Below, in pieces: positions 1-10,956 of a DNA stretch of 54,120 nt. The DNA comes from Paulinella micropora. Taxonomy: Eukaryota > Cercozoa > Imbricatea > Euglyphida. The DNA lies in NCBI GenBank assembly GCA_009731375.1, contig BJOX01000141.1, positions 115,634 through 169,753 of the forward strand, in the 5' to 3' direction. Each line of letters begins with the position of its first letter. Within the stretch, counting starts at the first letter, position 1. Under the pieces are notes generated by a model, which saw only the letters and a program-made list of their open reading frames with translations, made no database searches and had not been told where the DNA came from. A program made the translations under genes and the position numbers.

Positions 1-204
1 TCTTCACCATTCGATTCAGGCACACTGTCTACCCCCCGAAACACCATACACACACAGCCCCTCAGACACACACAGGGGACACACACACCCACAGGGACTT
101 ACCTTGGACACGTCAGCCAGAGTTATGATGAATTCTTTCTGTGGTAAAAAATCAGACACTGGTTACGGTGGACACGTGTCACCATTGTGTGTGTGTGTGT
201 GCGG

Positions 205-440
205 ACCGGACGGGTGACTATTACCACTTTACCCACCGCGGATGCCATTGTACCCTGGACCGGACCGGACGGATGACTATTACCACTTTACCCACCACGG
301 ATGCCACTGTACCCTGGACCGGACCGGACGGATGACTATTACCACTTTACCCACCACGGATGCCACTGTACCCCGGACCGGACCGACCGGGTGACCATTA
401 CCACTTTACCCACCACGGATGCCACTATACCCCCAGACCG
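205..440. repeat. 59-bp minisatellite, about 4 units
   Basis: The phrase GACTATTACCACTTTACCC recurs with starts at 216, 275, 334 and 393, a constant 59-bp period. Each unit has a GGACCGGACCGGACGG head and a CACGGATGCCACTGTACCC tail. Open frames here are products of the repeat. Positions 1-204 hold CA-rich sequence with no gene that I can see. Confidence 0.9.
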
Positions 441-565
441 GACCGACCGGAACACTAATGCCAATAATGCCAATCCGCAAGGGACAAAATGGCAATGGAT
501 TATCCGCTCTGGGCAAATTGGCAGCCTGTTCTTTCAGGCCTATCGGTAAAGTAAGATGGATTGAT

Positions 566-880
566 GTATACACATACATACATACATACATACATACAAT
601 GTACATACATACATACATACATACATATATGCACACATACATACATACATACATACATACATACATACACAAGACAGAGAGAGAGACACACACATACGTA
701 CATACATGCATACACACACATACATACATACATATACACACACGCACATACATACAAACACACACACACACATACACACACATACACACACAAATATAAG
801 TATAAATATATATACACACACACATACACACACACATACACACACACATACACACACACACACACCAAACACAACAAAGA
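566..880. repeat. (ACAT)n / (CA)n microsatellite
   Basis: Long runs of CATA/ACAT grade into CA dinucleotides with a short GA interruption near 675. The open frames on both strands encode only Tyr/His/Thr or Val/Cys alternations and are not genes. Confidence 0.95.
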
Positions 881-1083
881 AACAGACGTATTCACGCATA
901 CATTAGTTTTGAACTGGAGGGGTTGAAAATTTTGAAATTCAGCATGATGCGGAAGAAAAAGGCAAATTACGTTTTCGTACAGGAATTGCAAAGTTCTGGC
1001 TTCATTTTCACCGTTCCAGTTCAAAAAGTCGTTTCCACTAACGCATTATGTATAGGCGACAACCAAAATCAGGAAATACCTCT

Positions 1084-1444
1084 CTCTCAACATGTCTCAA
1101 CATATCTCAACATCTCTCTCAACATCTCTTTTAACATCTCTTAACATCTCTTAACATCTCTTAATCTCTCTCGACATTTCGCGACATCTCTCAACGGCTC
1201 TCAGCATCTCTCAGCATCTCTCGACATCTCTCGACATGTCTCAGCATCTCTCTCGACATCTCTCGACATCTCTTGACATCTCTCTTGGCATCTCTCTTGA
1301 CATCTCTCTTGACATCTCTCGACATCTCTCGACATCTCTCGACATCTCTTGACATCTCTTGATATCTCTTGACATCTCTTGACATCTCTCGACATCTCTA
1401 GACATCTCTAGACATCTCTCGACATCTCTCGACATCTCTCAACA
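1084..1444. repeat. Decamer tandem repeat (CATCTCTCGA-like)
   Basis: About 35 imperfect copies of a 10-bp unit CATCTCTCGA/CATCTCTTGA. Because 10 is not a multiple of 3, all frames give the same RDVERC-type peptide, which explains the three overlapping minus-strand frames. Confidence 0.9.
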
Positions 1445-1636
1445 TGTATGCAACCAAAAACAGACGTGTTCACTGCACACATGTTTGAATTTTACTGTAG
1501 TTCCCGACCAGCGCCCCCCAAGCGGAACCAGGTCTGGTACAGCGTACAGGACTACTGGGACTACTGGGCAGCGCCAGCACCAAGCCGCAAAGGGAAAAGC
1601 TCTGATTCCGAAAGGAGGAGCCGATCAAGTCTCTCC

Positions 1637-1660
1637 CTCCCTCCCTCCCTCCCTCCCTCC

Positions 1661-1701
<41 letters not shown>

Positions 1702-1736
1702 TCTCTCATTCTATCTCATTCTCTCTCATCTCTCTC

Positions 1737-1795
<59 letters not shown>

Positions 1796-1815
1796 CTCGC
1801 GCTCTCTCTCCCACT
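1637..1815. repeat. CCCT/CT microsatellite
   Basis: CCTC repeats followed by long CT runs; a similar CT run occurs at 1934-1970 and another at 2434-2478. They lie where introns of the possible gene above would be. Confidence 0.9.
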
Positions 1816-1822
1816 GTGACAG

Positions 1823-1932
1823 GCAGTTGCACATCAGACTTAGAACACCAGACGTGGCTTTATGAAAACCGCGAGAGACAAAGGGAACAAGAGTTTCGGG
1901 AACAACTCATAAGAGATTATATCAAAGCGAAC

Positions 1933-1966
<34 letters not shown>

Positions 1967-2121
1967 CCCTCTGTGTCTATGTGTGCGTGTGTGTCCAATA
2001 TGGGGACACATGCAATGTTTTGTCTTAGGGGTCAGGACCGGATTTCCTGTCACCGGAGCAGGCAACGCAGACTATGCCTCCTTTGGTGCCCTTCATTCCA
2101 AAAACAGTGTCGGAGGAAGAG
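1823..2121 (+). CDS. Possible exons of an unidentified host gene
   Basis: Two short coding stretches lie between TC-rich introns. Exon 1823-1932 follows CTGTGACAG and is followed by GTCTCT; it encodes a Glu/Arg-rich helix with the string REQEFREQLIRDYIK. Exon 2029-2121 follows TGTCTTAG, is exactly 31 codons, ends before GTATCTG, and encodes a Pro/Glu-rich stretch with the string PPLVPFIPKTVSEEE. The first exon ends in phase 0 and the second starts in phase 0, so they can be joined. The upstream piece around 1496-1630 (PQAEP/TGTTGQ-like) and a downstream piece at 2486 (PAQRQQYHQMQQQ) may belong to the same gene, but the downstream phase does not fit. I do not recognise the product. Confidence 0.3.
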
Positions 2122-2212
2122 GTATCTGTGTTTGTCTGTCTTGCATATACCAAAGTACATTATATTAAAAAATATAATGTACTTGGGAATATGCAAGACA
2201 AGCAAACACAGT

Positions 2213-2412
2213 ATCATCAAATGTATGATTGTATTATCAAATTTATGATTCTATCAGCACATTTATGATTGCATCACCAAATTTATGATTGTATCATCAA
2301 ATTTATGATTGTATCATCACATTTATGATTGCATCACCAAATTTATGATTGTATCATCAGATTTATGATTGTATCATCACATTTATGATTGCATCACCAA
2401 ATTTATGATTGC
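2213..2412. repeat. 20-bp tandem repeat AAATTTATGATTGTATCATC
   Basis: About ten head-to-tail copies of a 20-21 bp unit with scattered substitutions (GTATCATC/GCATCACC). There is no unique spacer between units, so it is a minisatellite and not a CRISPR array. Confidence 0.9.
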
Positions 2413-2433
2413 ACAATTACTTTGACGACTGAT

Positions 2434-2481
<48 letters not shown>

Positions 2482-2534
2482 GACAGTGCCAGCGCAGAGG
2501 CAGCAGTATCATCAAATGCAGCAGCAACGGGCAC

Positions 2535-3230
2535 GGCTACTACTGCTGCTGCTGCTAATGCTGCTGCTGCTGCTACTACTACTACTACTACTGATGCTGC
2601 TGCTGCTACTACTGCTGATGCTGCTGCTACTACTGCTGATGCTGCTGCTACTACTGCTGATGCTGCTGCTACTACTACTACTGATGCTGCTGCTACTACT
2701 ACTACTACTACTAATGCTGCTGCTGCTACTACTACTACTGATGCTGCTGCTGCTAGTAGTAGTAGCAGCAGTAGTAGTAGTAGTAGTAGTCCTACTACTA
2801 CTGCTGTAGCTGCTGCTGCTACTACTCTTACTGATGCTGCCAGTAGTAGTAGTAGTAGCAGCAGCAGTAGTGCTAGTAGTAGTCCTACTACTACTGCTGT
2901 AGCTGCTGCTGCTACTACTACTACTGATGCTGCTGCTGCTACTAGTAGTACTAGTAGTAGTCCTACTACTACTGCTGTAGCTGCTGCTGCTACTACTACT
3001 ACTGATGCTGCTGCTAGTAGTAGTAGTAGCAGCAGTAGTAGTACTAGTAGTAGCAGCAGTAGTACTAGTAGTAGTCCTAGTAACTACTACTGCTGTAGCT
3101 GCTGCTGCTACTAGTCCTACTACTGCTGTAGCTGCTGCTACTACTAGTACTAGTGCTGCTGCTGCTGTTGCTCCTACTACTACTGTTGCTGCTGCTGCTA
3201 GTATTAGTAGCCCTACTGCTGTAGCTGCTG
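2535..3230. repeat. Trinucleotide tract (GCT/ACT/AGT)n
   Basis: Composite of GCT, ACT, GAT and AGT triplets, with a higher-order unit of about 100-120 bp containing CCTACTACTACTGCTGTAGC that recurs near 2790, 2884, 2961 and 3075. Predicted peptides are homopolymers of Ala/Thr/Ser or Leu and are not credible proteins. Confidence 0.9.
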
Positions 3231-3239
3231 ACGATGCCA

Positions 3240-3700
3240 ATAGGGGGGGGGGGGGCGAGGAGGAGGACGAGAAGGAAGTGGAGAATGTTGAGTATGAGGA
3301 GGAGGAGGAAGTGGAGAAGACGGCGAAGCCAACCCAGGCGAGGGGTACGAAGCGGAGGACTGAGAACGACAAGGATGAAGAGCAGGTGGCAAATCGGACG
3401 AGACTAAAAGGAGGAAGAAGAGCGAGGAGGAAGATGACGAGCAGGAGGCGCAGCCAGACAAGGCGGAGGAGCAGAAGAATACGAGCGAGGAGGAAGAGGA
3501 TGACGAGGATGGAGAGCAGGCGGGGAAGCAGAAGAATACGAGGAAGGAGATGAGCGAGGAGGATAACGAGGATGAAGAGCAGGCGGTGAAGCCGAACAAC
3601 GCGGGGAAGCGGAGGAGGGATGGCAGGGCGTTAAGCAAAACAACAAGAAGAGCAGTCGCAACAAAAAGAAAAGGAAGCTGAAAATGAGGCCGAGAGTGAC
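3240..3700 (+). other. GA-rich minisatellite with charged open frame
   Basis: After a G10+ run there is a purine-rich stretch with repeated GAGCAGGCGGGGAAGC/GAGGAGGAAGA motifs. In one frame it reads Glu/Asp-rich, then Arg-rich. It could be a low-complexity exon of the upstream possible gene or only a minisatellite. There is no recognisable domain. Confidence 0.4.
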
Positions 3701-3712
3701 GGGGATAAGCAG

Positions 3713-3757
3713 TAGTAAGTAGTAGTAGTAGTAGTAGTAGTAGTAGCAGTAGTAGTG

Positions 3758-3826
<69 letters not shown>

Positions 3827-4075
3827 ATAGTAGTAGTAATAGTAATAGTAGTAGTAGTAGTAGTAATAGTAGTAGTAGTAGTAATACGAGAGAGAAAAAG
3901 AAGGGGAGAGAGACGAGAGAGAGTGAGACACACTCAATCACAGACTCACACACACAATAGTAGTAGTAGTAGTAGAAGTTTAGTAGTAGTAGAAGTTGTA
4001 GTAGTATTAGAAGTAGTATTAGTATTAGTAGTAGTAGTAGTAGTAGTAGTATACATTCGTAGTAGTAGTAGTAGC

Positions 4076-4115
<40 letters not shown>

Positions 4116-4128
4116 ATAGTAATATAGC

Positions 4129-4171
<43 letters not shown>

Positions 4172-4310
4172 CTAGTAGTAGTAGTAGTAGTAGTAGTAGT
4201 ACGAGAGAGAAAAAGAAGGGGAGAGAGACGAGGGAGAGAGAGAGAGAGAGAGAGGGAGAGATAGAGAGGGAGAGAAAGAAAGAGAAAGAGAGGGAGAGAG
4301 AGAGAAAGAA

Positions 4311-4354
<44 letters not shown>

Positions 4355-4380
4355 AGAGAGAGAAAGAGAGAGAGAGAGAA

Positions 4381-4413
<33 letters not shown>

Positions 4414-4415
4414 AG
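3713..4415. repeat. (AGT)n tracts separated by (GA)n blocks
   Basis: Two AGT tracts (3713-3885 and 3957-4200) are each followed by the same sequence TACGAGAGAGAAAAAGAAGG, then GA-rich DNA. This shows a duplication of the whole AGT+GA unit. 4201-4415 is almost pure GA/GAAA. Confidence 0.9.
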
Positions 4416-4762
4416 GAGTGTACCAATCACGATGAAGGTGATGACGTCCACTGTTTGTAGATGAGGCGACGCATTCGGCGATGGTGCAGGCGTAGATGTA
4501 GACACAGACGAAGGCGCAGACGAAGGTGCAGAGGGAGCGTCGCAGACTCAGTCGCAGACGCAGAAGCACGAGTGATCTGTACAACACAGCAAATACACAT
4601 ATCTAAACAAACGAAACAGCGAACCTATGCATGGAATGCGTGAAACGAATGTGTACATGAGCGTGCGAGACACTGGCATTGCCAGCTGTCTCCACCTCTA
4701 CCACACTACAACCCAAGCCACACAGTGTGCATTTGGGTTGCAGGCAGAGTAAGGGAGTGTAC

Positions 4763-4816
4763 CTTCTGCTTCTTCTCGGGACGGCCAGCGTCAGACGCTC
4801 CCAGCGAGGAAGACAT
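4763..4816 (-). CDS. Possible first coding exon of an unidentified host gene
   Basis: On the minus strand an ATG at 4816 opens 18 codons (Ser/Ala/Gly-rich, ending PEKKQK) that end at a good donor, AAG|GTACAC, at 4763/4762. It is preceded 38 bp upstream by TTTGCAG. The downstream exon cannot be identified because the sequence becomes low complexity. The rest of 4420-5098 shows no other gene; it has short A-runs and CT-rich stretches. Confidence 0.2.
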
Positions 4817-5098
4817 CAAGCTTTCTGAGCACTTGAAGAAATGAGACGGCCTGCAAAGACAAAAGGACAAGAAAAAAATTCGAGATGACGGGACAAGAAA
4901 AAAAAATCAAGATGAAGTGTGATGAAGTGGTTGCCCCCCTGCCCAGTCAAAAGTTCCAAAAAAAATCTGTGCAACTCGGTCGGTCAGGAGCTGTGAAATT
5001 TGGAATTTCTATTGTGTACCAGTGTGCCTGGTGGTAGGTGGCACTGCAGACAAGTGATTGATATGCCCTACCCTATCTACCCCCTCTCCCTCACTCTC

Positions 5099-6691
5099 TC
5101 AGTTTTCATCAGATGAAGAGGGGTCTTCAGACTGCAATCTAGAGAAGTCTGGGTCGTCTTCTACGTCTTCCTCAGATGAGGAAGACGAAGAATAGGAATC
5201 AGACCCCCCCCCCCCCCCCCCCCCCCCNNNNNNNNNNNNNNNNNNNNNNNNNNNNNNNNNNNNNNNNNNNNCCCCCCCAGCATTCAGAATGATGATCTTC
5301 TTCTTGATGAAGTCAGTAGCTTTGAGTTTCCTTCTCTCCTTCTCTCCCTTCTTCTTTTTGTTCTTCGTCCTGTCTTTGTCCTTCCTTCCTTCTCCCTCTA
5401 CCTTACTGCCCTCACTACTTTTGCTCTTCTGACTACCTTCTATCAGACTAGAGGGAGTAGCAATAGCCCCCACTTTTCTCCTTATGGGGCAGTGGTTAGG
5501 CCATGCCCATCTCGTGTGCAATCTTTGAGGATGCAACGGACAAGACATACCCTCATGACATGGTCACCTTCACAATTATAACACTTAATCCTCCCTCTGT
5601 TCTTCTGTCCTCCTACTAGGTTCACAGTGATAGGATCAGAATGTGAGTTTCCCGTACCGTACAGCTTTTGCATCCTGGTCATTGACACACTCCCTTGGGC
5701 GATTTGCTCCATAATCTGGAGGAATTCACCCCAAGGGGGTCGTTGATGAGGAAGCAAAGCTGGCCAGTGGTTCTCCCAGTGTCTTGAAAGGGGCTAAGTG
5801 TTTTAGTTTGTTTATGATCATGTCAGCTTTCATGGGAACAGGAATGGGTGCTTTTATCCTCTTCTCTTGCTTATCAATTATCGTAAGGTATGAAGCAAGC
5901 CATGTACTTACTTCCTTAACATTTTTATGATAGGAGTAGTAAATGGTTTGTTGATCCTCTTGAAACTTGATAAGCTCAAGGCCCCCATAATGCTTCTGCA
6001 AAGCCTTGAGGCAAGCAACCCAATCTGTTCCACCTTGCTTCATGATCGTCATGACTTTGCAATCATGCGAGCAAGATTGGAGCAGATAGGCAAATAAGAT
6101 TCTGTTAAGGGAATCATATCAGTGAGTCTTTGCTTTTTGATGGCCTCATAGTACTTTGCAGATCCCAGAAGCTGAGAAGAGTACGGAACATTAGGTTTGC
6201 TTCCTGTAGTAACAATTGGTACTTCGCTTTTCAGCTCAGTAGCTTTAGTGAGTTTCGGTTTGCCAGCTTCCTTCTGTTCTGTAGTAGTCTCAGCCTGAAT
6301 TGGCACAGCCTCCTCTGTTTCCTGATTCTTAACTTTCTCACTTTGAACTTCTGCTTCGCCCAAGGGGAGTGTAGAGGTTCAACAATAGGAGAGTCAGGCT
6401 GGACAAAGATGTTGGGTAATCTAAGGTTCTTGATAAACTGATAATCCTACATGCACGGAAATAGTCAAGACTTGTGGGTTTGTAACAATTCCAGTCTGGT
6501 TTATCATCATAGAACTTTGGAGTATCCAGTTTGAGTTTCGCTAAGTCAAACAAATCCCAGTCTGGTTTATCATCATAGAACTTTGGAGGATCCAGTTTGA
6601 GTTTCGCTAAGTCAAATGTGTAATTGTATGACATGTTGACTGTCATGATCAAAGTGCGGAACTTGAGATAGGAGAAGGACTCTACTATCAA
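5099..6691 (-). pseudogene. Degenerate retrotransposon gag (zinc-knuckle nucleocapsid)
   Basis: Read right to left, at least four frame-shifted open pieces make up one gag-like polyprotein. The N-terminal piece (6691-6338) contains a 66-bp direct duplication carrying the peptide KFYDDKPDW. A middle piece (6363-6049) is Glu/Lys-rich and overlaps the next. A helical piece (6052-5726) fits a capsid-like region. The 5757-5482 piece has a CCHC-like knuckle, CYNCEGDHVMRVC, with Asp where Gly is usual. A Lys-rich tail (5548-5280) runs into a poly-C/N gap (5228-5271). No pol follows on this strand, so the element is incomplete. It could be the missing gag of the Copia or Gypsy fragments nearby, but nothing links them directly. 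Every frame is broken, so I call it a pseudogene. Confidence 0.6.
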
Positions 6692-7921
6692 ATGAATTCT
6701 ATTTAGGATAGAAAGAGAGGTAAAAGTGCAAATCTGTGATTGTGGTACTAGTACTAGTACCTACTTCGTACCTAGTCAAATCACCGAACGGTGTTCGCAG
6801 TGGCTGCCTATTGACGCCCACTGATGGGAGTGACTGCCTTGCGCAAGTCCACTCTGTTGCCTGTGTGGCAAAGCAGAAAGAAATCACCCTAGTGATGTGG
6901 ACTCTAAATGTAATGCCCCCAACGATAGCTCGTAAAAAGTCGGTAATATAACCAAACACAGTCCTCAAAAGATAAGAATGATGTCTCGTTATATTAGCTC
7001 AGTGAAGCCAAAAAGGAAAATGGCAACAGACCAGGAATAAAATGGCATCAGGTCCAATCCGGACAAATAATACTGAAAAACAAGCTGGTGCACCTGTCAC
7101 CAGGAAAAGCTACTTTTTACCGGCTATCCGGGGGGTGATGCCTACTACCCCCTCCCGATTTTATGACGGAAATAGCATTTTCGTCATACACCTTCTGATT
7201 TCTTTCTGCAAATAGTATGCGCTATGGAGTCATGCCACACAGCGCATCGACCCACGGATAGACGCTAAAAGACGATAAATATATCCTCATACGGCACGTC
7301 AAAGCGGATTCTCTAGCCTTTCTTGTAAATTTTGAACTCCTTCCCCTCAATTTNNNNNNNNNNNNNNNNNNNNNNNNNNNNNNNNNNNNNNNNNNNNNNN
7401 NNNNNNNNNNNNNNNNNNNNNNNNNNNNNNNNNNNNNNNNNNNNNNNNNNNNNNNNNNNNNNNNNNNNNNNNNNNNNNNNNNNNNNNNNNNNNNNNNNNN
7501 NNNNNNNNNNNNNNNNNNNNNNNNNNNNNNNNNNNNNNNNNNNNNNNNNNNNNNNNNNNNNNNNNNNNNNNNNNNNNNNNNNNNNNNNNNNNNNNNNNNN
7601 NNNNNNNNNNNNNNNNNNNNNNNNNNNNNNNNNNNNNNNNNNNNNNNNNNNNNNNNNNNNNNNNNNNNNNNNNNNNNNNNNNNNNNNNNNNNNNNNNNNN
7701 NNNNNNNNNNNNNNNNNNNNNNNNNNNNNNNNNNNNNNNNNNNNGTGTAGTATCATCGTCGATCGACCTTTTTCGCACTCGTATGTTGCTATCGAATGCC
7801 AAGTTATATCACTGTCTTTTTAATATTCATATTGATAACTGATGATGCATGATCAAATCATGATACGCCGTGGGCAATCAACCAGTTTGTTTGAGACGCA
7901 TAAAGAAAAATAGTTTCTTTG
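6692..7921. other. No gene seen; contains a 411-bp gap
   Basis: 6692-7353 has no convincing coding sequence on either strand. 7354-7744 is N, and 7745-7921 is short AT-rich flank. If the Gypsy fragment to the right ends at 7922, its 3' LTR would be expected here; I could not find a repeated end. Confidence 0.6.
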
Positions 7922-8662
7922 TCACTGCCTTCGTCGTCTGGCGCGGATTTCTTTGCCTGGTGGAGGACCACCAACAAAAGTCAGATCAAACTTTGACTGT
8001 TCGCGAATGTCCCAGATCTTATTAGGGATTCCGCCCAACGATAATTCAAAAGGGACATCAAGCACTCCTCTTGGCAGTGTCTGAATGGTCCACGCAGTGT
8101 AATTCTTGTCTCTGGGAGTAATTGTATCATCCCATGTCTCGAGACTTTTTGCTGTCTTATATACTGGCAGATAATGTCTTGCCTTTGGATCCTCAACCGG
8201 GTCCATACTTCTCCAAAACTGGAGTATCGGTTGTACTATTTTTGCGGCTGATGATATTTTGAGTGTCCGTGTGACACGCATCTGTCGTGGGACCGCCACG
8301 ACCCGCATCAAGTATAAGTATGAGAGAGTGTCATCAGCGACATGTTGTTCCGCTGGTCTCATCAGATAGAAAGCATCTTTCACCCATGCGATGGTTGCTA
8401 TCGCATCGCCTTCCTTCCATCGCTCATGGACAATCTCAACGTTGCCCGCGTTTGGGTCAGTGTCCGTCCCCTCCTCCTCCTGGTGGACGTCCTTTGATCT
8501 CATCGACCTCATCGCCTTCCTCGGTTGGTCGTTGATAAGATCATTCCGCGCTCTCCTTAGCTGCGCCTCTGTGATCTTCTCCTTCTTTCCGCTATGCTCT
8601 CGCGGAGACTTGGACTGAGTCCCCACCGCGCTTATGCGGTCAGTCTTCTCCTTACTGTCCAC
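7922..8662 (-). CDS. C-terminal extension of Gypsy pol, function unknown
   Basis: The frame follows the integrase domain after a frame change and runs to the end of the fragment. It begins with a charged Lys/Glu-rich linker. A folded-looking region follows (WKEGDAIATIAWVKDAFYLM; VRVTRTLKI-like strands; a WTIQTLPRGVLDVPFELSLGG stretch). The end is basic, RARRRRQ. It is not a chromodomain that I recognise. Its position suggests either an extension of integrase or a separate 3' ORF. There is no ATG at the 5' edge (GTG), so it is probably translated only as part of pol. Confidence 0.4.
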   Translation of the reverse strand: MDSKEKTDRISAVGTQSKSPREHSGKKEKITEAQLRRARNDLINDQPRKAMRSMRSKDVHQEEEGTDTDPNAGNVEIVHERWKEGDAIATIAWVKDAFYLMRPAEQHVADDTLSYLYLMRVVAVPRQMRVTRTLKISSAAKIVQPILQFWRSMDPVEDPKARHYLPVYKTAKSLETWDDTITPRDKNYTAWTIQTLPRGVLDVPFELSLGGIPNKIWDIREQSKFDLTFVGGPPPGKEIRARRRRQ

Positions 8663-8682
8663 CTCACTCTCCTCCTTCTCAG

Positions 8683-9024
8683 CTATCGGTGCCCGATAAG
8701 TAAATCGTCGTGGTCTATGCCAGCCTCCTTGTGGATGCGCGGCACCTCTTTGAAATCATCTTTCATCCGTTTTAACGCCTCCTCAACGGATTCATCTTCC
8801 AATAAGAAAGGATCATACTTAATCAGCCTTCTTACATTCACAATTTGCACCTTCCCTCTACCCCTGATCTTGTAGTTCAGAGGTCCCGTCTGTTCCATAA
8901 TCTGATAAGGTCCTTTCCAGTGAGTGAACAGCTTAGAGCTGACTCCCTTCGGGACTTGAGGATGGTACAATAGTACAATATCCCCGACCTGGAACTTGAT
9001 CTGATCCAAGTGCGCTTGTCGCAC
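8683..9024 (-). pseudogene. Gypsy integrase C-terminal domain
   Basis: Same frame as the RNase H/integrase frame, after a single TAG. It has the conserved block FQVGDIVLLYHPQ, then KLFTHWKGPYQIMEQ, the SH3-like/GPY-F module of chromoviral and related integrases. It ends at another TAG (8683-8685), after which the neighbouring frame stays open to 7922. The preceding peptide has no ATG; a GTG marks the point where the frame opens. Confidence 0.75.
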
Positions 9025-9039
9025 CCCTTCAGCATCAGT

Positions 9040-10956
9040 CTATCTTTCAGCCGCCTCTCTATGCGCCCTGACTATTTGTTCCGCCTCCATCTTCACTCTA
9101 AGTCTCATCCCAAACAACTCATCCGCATCCGCCCAAGTGTCTTTTGGGTGAAGGAGTGAAGTCGGGATATCAGGCTCACGCCCATATACTAACTGATATG
9201 GCGAGATTGAGCTCTTCGAGCCTCCTAACGCCGTAGAGGGTAGACAGTTCATTGCAAACGCAAATGATGGTGCTGCCTCGACCCATGCTCTTTGATTCTC
9301 CTTCTTCGTGCAATACATCTTTAGCGAGGCTTTGAGGGGTCTGTGTACCCGCTCGATTTTCCCATTTGCTCGCGGGTTATAGGCAGTAACATATTGCCAT
9401 TTCATCCCGTAATACTTAGATAGTTTGTCGATGACCTCGTTATTAAAGTCCGAGCCTCGATCAGAACATATCTTTCTTGGTACTCCGATCTGTGAGATGA
9501 TCCTATCGATCAGCGCCTCGGCCGTCGTCTTGCCGGTAACGTCTTTGACAGGGATGATCCACACATAGTTGGTGGCTCTGTCAATAGCCGTAAGGAGGTA
9601 TTTGTAACCATCCTTCGATTCTGGGAAAGGTCCCACATGATCAATGTGTATAAACTCAAACATCCCCGCATGAAGAGGAAATTCGCCAATCAGGCCGAAA
9701 TTTGCCTTCAGTGGTGTTTTGTTTATCTTGCATGGGATGCATGCATCCACCGCCTGATCTATCTCCTCCTTCATCTTCTTCCACCAGAATCGCCTCGCTA
9801 CGAACATATGAGTTCGTTGTCGACCCGGATGCGCCAAAAGTGGGCAATTGTGGGCTGCGACAAATATAAATCGTCTCAGACTCTCCGGTACCCAAAGGGT
9901 CCATTTGTCCGGCTGTGACGCATAGCGACCGTGAAGGCCCTTGTACCACAGTAGACCATCTCTCCATCCCATCTCCTTCATCTGATCTTTGATCGCTTTC
10001 GTCATCCGTAGCTCATCCGGGTTCTGATATAACTGTATGAGTTCTTTAAACTCCGGATCTTGAGCCTGTTGTTGCCTCCATGCGGTAGGCGAGGCTAAAG
10101 GGATGGTACCATCTTCTAGCCGCATCCCGATTCTTTCCGGGTCATCGTCTAGGTCACTTCTCCGCTCTTGAGGAGGCTCCGCATAAACATCCTGCGTCTC
10201 CTCTTCCTCTCTTATGTTCGCCTTCGCATTTTCATATACCTCATAGGACCACTCAGCGTCCTCCTGGGTATGTAGCTTACAACATATCCTGTGATCAGGG
10301 CCTTGTGGACTGTACCGTAGACCTGTGCGGTCATATCGGACTCCACTCGCCATCTCCATCGCCTCAATGTGGCTGACCTCATACACCTTGTCAGTGAACA
10401 AGTCTTCCATCTCCACCGTGGACACCAACGCCGATACTTCTGAGTTAAACTCTAGCCTAGAGAGGCTATCAGCGACCACATTTCGCTTTCCCGGTAGATG
10501 GACCATTGTAAAATCGAAACAAGACAAGAACGCTTGCCACCGCGCCAGCCGTCCAGTCTGTTCATGATTCATCAACCATAACAGGTTATGATGATCAGTT
10601 CTGACAGTAAATTGAGGTCCTCCCCACAAATACTCTCTGAGCTTCTTGAGGGCCCACACCACCGCTAACGCCTCTCTTTGCCTTGTGCAACAGTTTCTCT
10701 CCGCCGCACACAGCTTCCTACTAATAAACATGATTGGGCGTAATTTCTTCTCCTCATCCTCTTGTTGTAATACAGCCCCAATCGCAAACTTAGATGCGTC
10801 TGTATCGACTACGAATTGTTTCGTAAAGTCGGGCATCGTTAACACCAGTCCTCCGTCTTTCGAGTCCTTATAAATAAGATCTTTGAGCGCATGAAACGCT
10901 TGCAAAGCCTCTTCGCCCCACTTCTCAAAGTCTCCAAAATCTATCATTTTCTCCAA
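9040..10956 (-). CDS. Gypsy RNase H and integrase
   Basis: This 638-codon frame encodes the tether/RNase H domain (VVDTDASKFAIGAVLQQ; the RTDHHNLLWLM motif; LPGKRNVVADSLSR). A retroviral-type zinc finger follows (H-x-H pair in HNCPLLAHPG, C-x2-C in CIPCK). The integrase core has the triad D (FIHIDHVGPF), D (ICSDRGSDF) and E (NGKIERVHR), with exactly 35 residues between the second D and the E. All catalytic residues are present. The frame ends at a TAG at 9040-9042, and the same frame continues beyond it into the integrase C-terminus, so this stop looks like a lesion or read-through site and not a true end. Confidence 0.88.
   Translation of the reverse strand: MEKMIDFGDFEKWGEEALQAFHALKDLIYKDSKDGGLVLTMPDFTKQFVVDTDASKFAIGAVLQQEDEEKKLRPIMFISRKLCAAERNCCTRQREALAVVWALKKLREYLWGGPQFTVRTDHHNLLWLMNHEQTGRLARWQAFLSCFDFTMVHLPGKRNVVADSLSRLEFNSEVSALVSTVEMEDLFTDKVYEVSHIEAMEMASGVRYDRTGLRYSPQGPDHRICCKLHTQEDAEWSYEVYENAKANIREEEETQDVYAEPPQERRSDLDDDPERIGMRLEDGTIPLASPTAWRQQQAQDPEFKELIQLYQNPDELRMTKAIKDQMKEMGWRDGLLWYKGLHGRYASQPDKWTLWVPESLRRFIFVAAHNCPLLAHPGRQRTHMFVARRFWWKKMKEEIDQAVDACIPCKINKTPLKANFGLIGEFPLHAGMFEFIHIDHVGPFPESKDGYKYLLTAIDRATNYVWIIPVKDVTGKTTAEALIDRIISQIGVPRKICSDRGSDFNNEVIDKLSKYYGMKWQYVTAYNPRANGKIERVHRPLKASLKMYCTKKENQRAWVEAAPSFAFAMNCLPSTALGGSKSSISPYQLVYGREPDIPTSLLHPKDTWADADELFGMRLRVKMEAEQIVRAHREAAER

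Noticed and set aside
406-1024. Long open frames on both strands
   Set aside because: They are translations of ACAT/CA repeats (Tyr/His/Thr or Val/Cys alternation), with no protein-like composition.
2213-2412. Possible CRISPR array
   Set aside because: 20-bp units are directly contiguous, with no unique spacers and no cas genes; eukaryotic minisatellite.
2512-4587. Several 100-430-codon frames
   Set aside because: Homopolymeric Ser/Thr/Tyr/Leu/Val peptides produced by AGT/AGC/GA repeats.
6338-6691. Separate small gene with an internal repeat
   Set aside because: The repeat is a 66-bp duplication inside the decayed gag; the frame continues the gag region and is better treated as part of it.
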